In this document: positions 1 to 5,256 of the stretch, piece by piece
How positions within the stretch are numbered: the first letter of the stretch is position 1
Layout of the letters: every line of letters starts with the position of its first letter
Source of the DNA: an uncultured delta proteobacterium
GTDB taxonomy: Bacteria > Myxococcota_A > Polyangia > Polyangiales > Ga0077539
Length of the DNA stretch: 5,256 nt
Direction: 5' to 3'
Assembly (NCBI GenBank): GCA_903885885.1
Contig: CAISKJ010001041.1
Span: 1 to 5,256 of the forward strand
Notes under the pieces: generated by a model
The model's database searches: none
Seen by the model: only the letters and a program-made list of their open reading frames with translations
Told to the model about the DNA's origin: nothing
Program-made: the position numbers and the translations under genes

Positions 1-64
1 CAGCGCTCGCGCGATCCATCTCAATCCGTGGAATTTCTCTGCCGTCCGGTGCGTTTGATCCTTC
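1..64. other. Left flank of the transposase gene, no gene seen
   Basis: No convincing coding frame or RNA is visible. The frame of the transposase is closed by a TGA at 56-58, so that gene cannot extend further left. The stretch is less GC-rich than most of the window around 21-60 and could contain the promoter or left end of the insertion sequence. I could not match it as a terminal inverted repeat to the sequence just after the transposase stop, and none of its three forward translations resembles the missing start of the truncated gene at 2291. Confidence 0.4.
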
Positions 65-2290
65 GTGACGGAGGCGGGACAGGCGACGCTCGAGCTCGTG
101 GATGCGGAGCGCACGCTTCAGACGACGTGGTTCTCCTCGGTGGGCTGCGTCTATCGTGAGGGCGATCGCTGCCAGGTCTTCGTCGGTGGCAGCCTCATCG
201 GCGAGTTCGGGCCCGACGATGTCGGGCTGCGCAACGTCCTCGTCGTGGGCCTCGCCAGCGATCCGCGCGCTCACCTCGGTGACCTCGCAAACGCCTTCCA
301 GATCGGCTCCGAGACGCTGCGACAGCTGCGCAAGGTCTACGCCGCCCAGGGGCCCGAGGCGCTCCTCGCGCGGCGTCACGGCGGTGCGCACAACGTCAAG
401 ATCACCGAGGCGCGGCGGCGCAAGCTCGAGGCCCTCTTCGCGCAGGGCGTGACCATCGACGGCGCGATGGCGCGCGTCGGCTCGCGATGGAGCGTCTCGC
501 GCAGCGCGATCGGCAACGTCCACGCGGCCTGGGTGCAGCGCGCGGAGCGTTCCACGCCGCCGAGCGCGACCCCGTCGGAGCCGAGCACGACGGCGATACC
601 ACAGCTCCCGTTCGAGGCGCCCTCTTCGCCCGCGACCCCGTCTTCCTCGGACGATGCGAGCGTCGCGACGACCGACGCGGCCGACGCCACCGAGCCCGCG
701 CTCGGCGCGATGGAGGAGTCGGACGACGCGGGAGATCCGCTCCCGCTCGCGGAGCCTGTATCGGCCGCTCATGTGCAGCACGCGGGCTCGTGGCTGTTGC
801 TCGCGATCGTGGCGGCCGAGGGGCTGCACGCAGAGGCCGCGGCGCTGCGCGGGGAGCGTGTTCGCGCCGATGCGTTGCGCCTCGCGCTCGACGCGCTGAT
901 CGTCGCGCTCGGCATCGGGGAGCACACCGTCGAGGGCGCTCGTCGCCTCGCGACGCCCACCGCGCCCGTGCTGCTTCGCGCGACGCGCGCACCGTCCGCG
1001 ACGTGGGTTCGTCGCGCGCTGGGCCGCTTCGCGCGAGACGCGGCGAGCACGTGGCTGCACCTCAAGATGGCCGGGCGGTGGATCCGCGAGGCGGCGCAGG
1101 GAGAGGAGAGCGCGGCGGTCTTCTACGTCGACAATCACCTGCGTCACTACACGGGCCAGGAGGCGCTTCGCATGGGGTGGCGCATGCAGGACAAGCGCGC
1201 GGTCCCGGGCGCGAGCGACTTCTACGTGCACGACGAGGACGGCAGGCCCGTGCTGCGGCTGCACGCGCCGGACAACCCCTCGCTCACGGAGGTGCTCACA
1301 CCGGCCGCGAAGCTGCTCCGCGCGGCGCTCGGAAAGGAGCAGCGGATCGTGCTCGCGTTCGATCGCGGCGGGTCGTTCCCTGCGCAGATGGAGGCGCTGC
1401 GCGACGAGGGCTTCGAGTTTGTCACCTACGAGCGTCGGCCCTATGCGCTGCTGTCTCCGAGCGCCTTCGAGGGGCGCGTGACGCTCGACGACGAGACCTA
1501 CGCGGTGCACGACACGCGAAAGAACCTGGGCGGCGGACGCGGGCGCGTGCGTCGCATCGCGGTGCGCACGCCCGACGATCGTCAGGTCAATCTGCTCGCC
1601 GTGTCGTCGCTGCCCGCGGCGCGTCTGCTGGAGATCATGCGCGGCCGCTGGTCGCAGGAAAACGCTTTCAAACACGGTGCGGAGCGCTGGGGCATCAACG
1701 AGCTCGATGGGCGCGCGACGGCGCCGTACGACCCCGCCACGATCGTGCCCAACCCCGCGCGCCGTCGTCTCGATCGCGCGCTGCGCCTCGCACGCGCGCA
1801 GGAGGGCGACGCGCGGCGCGTGCTGGCGGATCCGTCGACGAAGGGCCCCAGGCGCGAGCGCGCCGAGACCGATCTAGCCGAGGCGGTGGCACAGCAGACG
1901 GAGCTGGTGGCGCAGCGTCCGTTGATGCCGTCGAGGGTTGCGCTGAGCGAGTCGGAGCTGGCTGACACGCTGGTCAAGCACGAGCCCGCGTACAAGCTGC
2001 TGATCGACACGGTGCGGATCGCGTGCGCGAACGCCGAGAGCGAGCTGGCGGCGCTTGTCGGGGCGCACCTGCGCAAGCCCGCAGAGGCGAAGCGGGTGTT
2101 GCGCAACGTCTTCGTCGCGCCCGGCGACGTCGTGGTCTCACCCGGGAGTGTCACGGTGAAACTCGCGCCCGCAGGGACTCGCACGGAGCTCGACGCGATC
2201 GCAGCGATACTCGATGACGTCAACGCGTGTCGGCTCTCGTTGCCGGGAGACCGCGCGGGACGTCGCGTGAGGTTTCAACTCCAAACTTGA
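65..2290 (+). CDS. DDE-type transposase, apparently full length (741 aa)
   Basis: This is a probable cut-and-paste transposase with an RNase H-like DDE core, acting on the ends of its own element. Residues about 53-100 (FQIGSETLRQLRKVY) and 113-160 (ending WSVSRSAIGNVHAAW) look like two helix-turn-helix DNA-binding units. Residues about 161-230 are a Ser/Thr/Pro/Ala/Asp-rich linker. Likely catalytic residues are D356 (FYVDNHLRHYTG), D433 (LAFDRGG) and E532 (RWSQENAFKHG), spaced 77 and 99 residues apart. The glutamate motif resembles the RW.QENFFK type that I recall from large IS4/IS1634-like transposases. Residues about 565-617 are highly charged and may form a coiled coil. The C-terminal portion (ALAPAG- and LPGD-containing, ending VRFQLQT) matches my memory of the family, so the 3' end seems complete. 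The GTG at 65 follows an in-frame TGA at 56-58 and has no clear Shine-Dalgarno, and a GTG at 98 is an alternative. I see no frameshift or internal stop. The exact IS family is uncertain. Confidence 0.85.
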   Translation: MTEAGQATLELVDAERTLQTTWFSSVGCVYREGDRCQVFVGGSLIGEFGPDDVGLRNVLVVGLASDPRAHLGDLANAFQIGSETLRQLRKVYAAQGPEALLARRHGGAHNVKITEARRRKLEALFAQGVTIDGAMARVGSRWSVSRSAIGNVHAAWVQRAERSTPPSATPSEPSTTAIPQLPFEAPSSPATPSSSDDASVATTDAADATEPALGAMEESDDAGDPLPLAEPVSAAHVQHAGSWLLLAIVAAEGLHAEAAALRGERVRADALRLALDALIVALGIGEHTVEGARRLATPTAPVLLRATRAPSATWVRRALGRFARDAASTWLHLKMAGRWIREAAQGEESAAVFYVDNHLRHYTGQEALRMGWRMQDKRAVPGASDFYVHDEDGRPVLRLHAPDNPSLTEVLTPAAKLLRAALGKEQRIVLAFDRGGSFPAQMEALRDEGFEFVTYERRPYALLSPSAFEGRVTLDDETYAVHDTRKNLGGGRGRVRRIAVRTPDDRQVNLLAVSSLPAARLLEIMRGRWSQENAFKHGAERWGINELDGRATAPYDPATIVPNPARRRLDRALRLARAQEGDARRVLADPSTKGPRRERAETDLAEAVAQQTELVAQRPLMPSRVALSESELADTLVKHEPAYKLLIDTVRIACANAESELAALVGAHLRKPAEAKRVLRNVFVAPGDVVVSPGSVTVKLAPAGTRTELDAIAAILDDVNACRLSLPGDRAGRRVRFQLQT

Positions 2291-2641
2291 TGTGGCTGCC
2301 GGGACGAACTCTGGGGCACCGGCTTCGACGCGCTCGACCTCTCCGACATCCACTACGCGACGGACATCCCCGACGCCCAGTGGGGGCCGGGAGACGCGGC
2401 GACGGGCGACGTCGACTGCCCGGCGCTCTATGCGGTCAACTACGACTTCGATGCGGGCGCGGTCGTTCGTGGTCGCGTTGTCATGTGCACCGAGCTGACA
2501 AACGCATGGGACAGCGGATTCCGTGTCTGCTGCCGAAGCCAGTTCGTTGAGTCGACGGCGGCGCCGGACCCAACCGACCCGTCGTGGACGGTCCTATGCG
2601 TGGATCGAACCGAGTGTCGCCTCGGCGGGAGGGTGCGTTGA
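2291..2641 (+). pseudogene. 5'-truncated cysteine-rich secreted protein, paralogue of the next gene
   Basis: The frame is open from just after the transposase TGA to a TGA at 2639-2641 (116 codons). The first in-frame ATG is at 2483 and there is no earlier GTG or TTG, so the original start is gone. The translation looks like real protein: DELWGTGFDALDLSDIHYA, an acidic stretch, then a C-terminal domain with cysteines at DCPALY, RVVMC, RVCCRS, WTVLC and RTEC. All six cysteines align with those of the downstream 139-aa protein, with identical spacing between the last two (five residues) and near-identical spacing from CC to the next (21 against 22). Shared residues include CP, Y, RV(V/I), C(T/S)E, VCCR, SW.V, CV and GG. 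The function is unknown. By analogy with its neighbour it was probably an exported lipoprotein. The simplest reading is disruption by the adjacent insertion sequence, so some of the first codons may be element sequence. A remnant translated from an internal start is less likely. Confidence 0.7.
2627..2633 (+). promoter_or_regulatory. Shine-Dalgarno (GGGAGGG) and TGATG overlap fixing the start at 2641
   Basis: GGGAGGG lies seven bases before the ATG at 2641. This is the best ribosome-binding site in the window. It sits inside the last codons of the truncated upstream gene, whose TGA (2639-2641) shares its A with the ATG (2641-2643). This TGATG arrangement is typical of translationally coupled genes in one operon and favours 2641 over the longer in-frame start at 2584. 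Confidence 0.65.
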
Positions 2642-3060
2642 TGCGAGCGGAGGCTGCAGCGCCATCTCTCGGGGCGATGATGTTCTTCGTCTGCGTGTCT
2701 GCATGCGCGGACACCGCTTCGGGCGGCGAAGGCGCGATCGACGTGCCTGCCATCGATCACGCCGACGCGCGGACAAGCGAAATGCCCGAGGCCAGCGCAT
2801 CGCCTGACGTCAGCGATGCGAGCGTACCCAATATCAACTGCCCTGTCGGATACGCGTATTGGTACATACCCGGTGGTGTCCACCTCGATCGGGTAATCCT
2901 CTGCTCGGAGTGGGATGGGGCGCCGGTCGTCTGCTGCCGCGCCACCCACATTCTTCCCCAGTTCATCGATCACCCCTACTACGAGGCCAGTTGGCCGGTG
3001 CGCTGCGTGTGGATCACGCACTGCCAGGATGGTGGCGTCGTCGGTCGCCCGCCATGGTGA
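2641..3060 (+). CDS. Small six-cysteine lipoprotein of unknown function (139 aa)
   Basis: I do not recognise the family. The N-terminus (GAMMFFVCVSAC) gives a short hydrophobic segment ending in a lipobox, VSA|C, with the lipidated cysteine at residue 22, so an envelope lipoprotein is likely. The n-region is weak (one Arg, one Glu), and translation from the ATG pair at residues 13-14 would leave too short a signal. Residues 23-65 are an Asp/Ala/Ser/Pro-rich linker. The folded part starts at C67-P68 and contains C88, C98-C99, C122 and C128. These six cysteines also occur in the truncated upstream copy and could form three disulfides after export. Aromatic residues are frequent (YAYWY, HPYYEASW). 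The ATG at 2641 was chosen over 2584 because of the GGGAGGG site and the stop/start overlap. Sampled GC at 2821-2880 is about 53%, well below the flanking genes. The protein could be a structural, adhesive or inhibitor-like surface protein, but nothing in the sequence decides this. Confidence 0.75.
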   Translation: MRAEAAAPSLGAMMFFVCVSACADTASGGEGAIDVPAIDHADARTSEMPEASASPDVSDASVPNINCPVGYAYWYIPGGVHLDRVILCSEWDGAPVVCCRATHILPQFIDHPYYEASWPVRCVWITHCQDGGVVGRPPW

Positions 3061-3228
3061 GCGACGACCGAGCCAGCCGCAACGCTCCGCAAGGGGAGCG
3101 CCGGGCGTGCTCACGCACGCCGGTTCGCACGGGGGCCGCGTGCGCTCGTGGTCGAGCCCGCGTGCGAGAGCCGACTTCTTCCCGCGCGCACTCCACCTCA
3201 CGCGCGCAAGCCTGTAGCATCGCGCGCC
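3061..3228. other. Intergenic region between the cysteine-rich lipoprotein and the DUF1592 gene
   Basis: This 168-bp stretch lacks a convincing gene of its own. It stays open in the frame of both neighbours, and a GTG at 3163 could in principle start the downstream gene earlier. However, the codons between 3163 and 3229 encode an Arg-rich segment unlike a signal peptide. Two adjacent hairpins lie at 3083-3123. The promoter of the downstream gene should lie here or just upstream, but I cannot point to -35/-10 boxes with confidence. Confidence 0.5.
3083..3123 (+). terminator. Two adjacent GC-rich hairpins, possible terminator
   Basis: CGCTCC (3083-3088) pairs with GGAGCG (3095-3100) around a six-base loop. 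Directly after it, GGCGTGC (3104-3110) pairs with GCACGCC (3115-3121) around TCAC, and two more C-G pairs can form below a bulged G. The pair begins 22 bases after the lipoprotein stop, a good place for transcription to end. There is no T-run after either stem, so classic intrinsic termination is not shown. Chance stems are also common at this GC content. Confidence 0.3.
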
Positions 3229-5256
3229 GTGAGCTCCCCCTACCGATGGATCGCGCTCGCGGCCCTCACGCTCGGCTGCGACGCGACGCCCGACGCCACG
3301 CCCGACGCCTCGACCGCGAAGCCCCCCGGCGCGACGCCCGCCGTCGACCCCGCCGCGCGCTACGCGGCCATGTGCGCCTCGTGCCACGGTGAGGCGGGGG
3401 AGGGCGGCCTCGGCCCGCGCCTCGTCGACACGCCGCGCTCCATCGAGCAGCTCACGCGGGCCATCGACGAGCGCATGCCCACGGCCAACCCCGCGGCCTG
3501 TCGCGGCGAGTGCGCCTCGTCGCTCGCGGTGTACATCAAGACCAACTTCACCTCGGCCGCCCTCGCGTGCGACGTGATTCCGCCGTCGCCGCGGCGCGTG
3601 CGATTGCTCAACCGCCGCGAGTACCGCGCCACGCTGCGCGACCTCTTCGGCCTCGCGGGCGCGATGACCACGCCCGCCCCCACGCAAGACTGCAATCGCA
3701 GGCGCTTCGCCTTCGACCCGATGGGGCGCACGCTGCGCTCGGTGCACGTCGCGGGCACCTTCAACGGCTGGTCGCCCACCGCGTGGCCGCTCACCCTCAA
3801 CGCCGCCACGCGCACCTGGGAGACCGATCAGACCGTCGCCACGGGATCGCACCAGTACAAGTTTGTGCTCGATGGCAGCGAGTGGGTGCGCGATCCCGCC
3901 AACGCCATGACCGCCCCCGACGGCTTCGGCGGCCAGAACTCGCTGCTCACCGTGACGTGCGATGCGCCCGTGGCGCCGCCGTCGACGCGCCCCACGCTCG
4001 CGTTCGATCCCGCCGCGATGCTCCCCGTCGAGACGCGCCCGCAGGGCTTTCTCTTCGACGACAACGCCGACGCGGCGCTCGTCACCTCGGTGCACGTCAA
4101 CGAGCACCTGCGCGCGGCCGGGGCCGTCGTCGACGCGCTCGCCACGCAGCTTCGCACGATCGTCAACTGCGCGGGCACCATCGACGCCCCCGCGTGCGCC
4201 GAGCGCGTGGTCACCGGCTTCGGGCGGAGGGCCTTTCGACGCGACCTCACGAGCGCCGAGGCGCAGCGGTACCGCGCGCTCATCACGGGTGCGCGCGACG
4301 TCGACCAGGGCGTGAAGCGGGCCGTGCGCGCGATGCTCGTGTCGCCGTCGTTTCTCTATCGCACCGAGATGGGCGACGCGCAGCCCGACGGCACCTACAA
4401 GCTCACGCCCTACGAGGTCGCCTCGGCGCTGTCGTACACGTACTGGGGCACCATGCCCGACGACGCGCTGCTCGACCTCGCGGCGCGCAACGGCCTCGAC
4501 GGCGCGGGCATCGAGCGCGAGGCTCGCAGGCTCATCGCTGACCCGCGCGCGCGGGAGCAGGTGGGCGTGTTCGCGCTCCAGTGGCTCGGCGTCGAGAGCG
4601 TAGCCACCACGCCGCGCAGCGCCACGCTCTTCGGCGACTTCAGCGACGCCGTGCGAACGCGCATGATCGACGAGTCGCGGCGCTTCGTGACGCACGTGGT
4701 CTTCGACGGGAGCCACCGCTTTGGCGAGCTGTTCACCGCGAACGAGGGCTTCGTCGACGAGACCCTCGCGCGCTACTACGGCATCACCGGCGTGACGGGC
4801 GCCGAGATGCGCCGCGTGACGCTCCCCGACGAGCGCCGCGGCGGCGTGCTCGCCCACGGCAGCGTGATGACGCGCTACGCCCACAGCGACCAGGGATCGC
4901 CCATTCTGCGCGGCGTCTTCGTGCGGGCGAATCTGCTCTGCCAGGAGTTTCCGCCGCCTCCGGCCAACGCGGGCGGCGTGCCCGACGTCGACCCGCGCGC
5001 CACCACGCGGCAGCGCTTCTCGCAGCACTCGCAGAACCCCGCGTGCGCCACGTGCCACAGCCTCATCGACGGCGTGGGCTTCGGCTTCGAACAGTTCGAC
5101 GCCGTGGGCCGCACGCGCAGCACCGAGGCGGGGATGCCCGTCGACCATGTGGGGCGCCTCACCGACGTGGAGGGCTTCGGCACCCGCACCGCGCTCGACT
5201 TCGCCACGCCCGCCGAGCTCGGCGCCGCGCTCGCGGCGAGCCCCACGGCGCAGGCG
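3229..5256 (+). CDS. DUF1587/1595/1592/1588/1585 haem lipoprotein with an inserted CBM48-like domain (3' incomplete)
   Basis: The gene has 676 codons and no stop before the window edge. The GTG start gives a lipoprotein signal (YRWIALAALTLGC, lipidated C17) and a DATPDATPDAS linker, so the protein is probably envelope-anchored. C49-A-S-C52-H53 is a cytochrome-c haem site within a small domain of about residues 40-110. DUF1587 begins at RLLNRREYRATLRDLFG (125-141) and resumes at QGFLFDDNAD (272-281). Between the two halves lies an AMPK-beta/CBM48-like domain (see the separate entry). DUF1595 covers about 318-380 (FGRRAFRRDLT, MLVSPSFLYR), DUF1592 about 390-515 (LTPYEVASALSYTYWG, EGFVDETLARYYGI), DUF1588 about 530-632 (RGGVLAHGSVM, SPILRGVFVRANLLC, FGFEQFDAVGRTR) with a second haem motif C606-A-T-C609-H610, and DUF1585 starts near 645 and is cut by the edge. 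In this family the biochemical role is not established. Planctomycete members are fused to c-type cytochromes, and a DUF1552 gene usually follows. No strong ribosome-binding site precedes the GTG; the signal peptide decides the start. Confidence 0.9.
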   Translation, partial: MSSPYRWIALAALTLGCDATPDATPDASTAKPPGATPAVDPAARYAAMCASCHGEAGEGGLGPRLVDTPRSIEQLTRAIDERMPTANPAACRGECASSLAVYIKTNFTSAALACDVIPPSPRRVRLLNRREYRATLRDLFGLAGAMTTPAPTQDCNRRRFAFDPMGRTLRSVHVAGTFNGWSPTAWPLTLNAATRTWETDQTVATGSHQYKFVLDGSEWVRDPANAMTAPDGFGGQNSLLTVTCDAPVAPPSTRPTLAFDPAAMLPVETRPQGFLFDDNADAALVTSVHVNEHLRAAGAVVDALATQLRTIVNCAGTIDAPACAERVVTGFGRRAFRRDLTSAEAQRYRALITGARDVDQGVKRAVRAMLVSPSFLYRTEMGDAQPDGTYKLTPYEVASALSYTYWGTMPDDALLDLAARNGLDGAGIEREARRLIADPRAREQVGVFALQWLGVESVATTPRSATLFGDFSDAVRTRMIDESRRFVTHVVFDGSHRFGELFTANEGFVDETLARYYGITGVTGAEMRRVTLPDERRGGVLAHGSVMTRYAHSDQGSPILRGVFVRANLLCQEFPPPPANAGGVPDVDPRATTRQRFSQHSQNPACATCHSLIDGVGFGFEQFDAVGRTRSTEAGMPVDHVGRLTDVEGFGTRTALDFATPAELGAALAASPTAQA
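3691..3960 (+). other. Segment encoding the CBM48/AMPK-beta-like glycogen-binding domain inserted in DUF1587
   Basis: This is residues 155-244 of the gene starting at 3229. The core reads SVHVAGTFNGWSP (171-183), WETDQ (197-201), GSHQYKFVLDGSEWVRDP (206-223) and NSLLTV (237-242). This is the order and spacing of the AMPK-beta glycogen-binding/CBM48 fold (GSFNNWS, EGEHQYKF.VDG.W.HDP, NNIIQV). Residues corresponding to known sugar contacts appear present: W181, K211, W219 and N237. C155 and C244 bracket the domain and could form a disulfide in the oxidising envelope. The family assignment is from memory of AMPK-beta, not from a search. Confidence 0.8.

Larger units (their letters stand above)
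1..2290 (+). mobile_element. Insertion sequence carrying one DDE transposase, ends unresolved
   Basis: The transposase gene is the only cargo visible. The right boundary must lie near its stop codon, because sequence of an unrelated, 5'-truncated cysteine-rich gene is already readable within a few tens of bases of it. The left boundary may be within positions 1-64 or outside the window. I looked for terminal inverted repeats and a target-site duplication and found only weak matches (GTTTG on opposite strands at the two ends, and a direct CTGCCG at 39-44 and 2296-2301), which chance could explain. The limits given here are therefore approximate. That an element is present rests on the transposase and on the truncated neighbour. 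Confidence 0.55.

Noticed and set aside
487..1965. 492-codon + strand frame inside the transposase gene
   Set aside because: It is Arg/Gly/Ala-rich with no motif, a shadow of the transposase frame, which holds the DDE motifs.
39..2301. CTGCCG at 39-44 and 2296-2301 as a target-site duplication of the element
   Set aside because: Six bases of GC-rich sequence recur easily by chance, and no matching inverted repeats lie just inside the two copies.
2292..2498. ATG-started 68-codon frame at 2292
   Set aside because: Its product is a Thr/Ser/Arg-rich shadow. The overlapping frame ending at 2641 carries the cysteine pattern shared with the downstream gene.
2584..2640. N-terminal extension of the 139-aa lipoprotein to an ATG at 2584
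   Set aside because: The extension is Arg-rich and polar, would push the lipobox to residue 41, overlaps the upstream reading frame more deeply, and lacks a ribosome-binding site comparable to the one before 2641.
3510..4541. 343-codon + strand frame overlapping the DUF1592 gene
   Set aside because: The product is almost entirely Arg/Ala/Gly/His and is an out-of-frame shadow of the gene starting at 3229.
2440..5148. 902-codon open frame on the minus strand
   Set aside because: Its translation is a low-complexity Arg/Ala/Gly/Val/His-rich sequence without domains, lying opposite the DUF1592 gene. Long antisense frames are expected at this GC content. The + strand frame carries several recognisable motifs.

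Overview
The window is very GC-rich and codes only on the + strand. Its content best fits a member of the Myxococcota, probably Polyangia. Three things suggest this: a DUF1587/1595/1592/1588/1585 lipoprotein of the kind expanded in myxobacteria and planctomycetes, Asp/Ala/Pro/Ser-rich linkers straight after lipoprotein cysteines, and a large DDE transposase of a type I associate with delta-proteobacterial genomes. The taxonomic placement is inference from gene content, not a database match.

Layout. (1) Positions 65-2290 hold an apparently intact 741-aa DDE transposase. Its insertion-sequence ends cannot be resolved, and the left end may lie outside the window. (2) Directly after the transposase stop, positions 2291-2641 hold an open frame without a usable start. 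It encodes the C-terminal part of a cysteine-rich protein whose 5' end is missing, presumably cut off by the element. (3) Its stop overlaps, as TGATG, the start of a 139-aa lipoprotein gene (2641-3060). That protein repeats the same six-cysteine pattern, so the two are tandem paralogues of a small cysteine-rich secreted family that I do not recognise. (4) A 168-bp gap carries two adjacent GC hairpins. (5) From 3229 to the window edge runs a 3'-incomplete gene for a lipoprotein with an N-terminal cytochrome-c motif (CASCH), the DUF1587-DUF1595-DUF1592-DUF1588-DUF1585 series, and a second CxxCH inside DUF1588.

The most unusual point is in gene (5). A complete AMPK-beta/CBM48-like glycogen-binding domain (core about residues 168-243) sits inside DUF1587, splitting its N-terminal LNRREY...LRDLFG motif from its C-terminal GFLFDDNAD motif. 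This suggests a surface or periplasmic haem protein that also binds alpha-glucan or another polysaccharide. Second is the six-cysteine lipoprotein pair, one copy of which appears truncated by the transposon.

The genes do not form an obvious pathway. The cysteine-rich pair looks translationally coupled, the transposase is an intruder, and the DUF1592 gene probably starts its own unit, with a DUF1552 partner expected downstream of the window.
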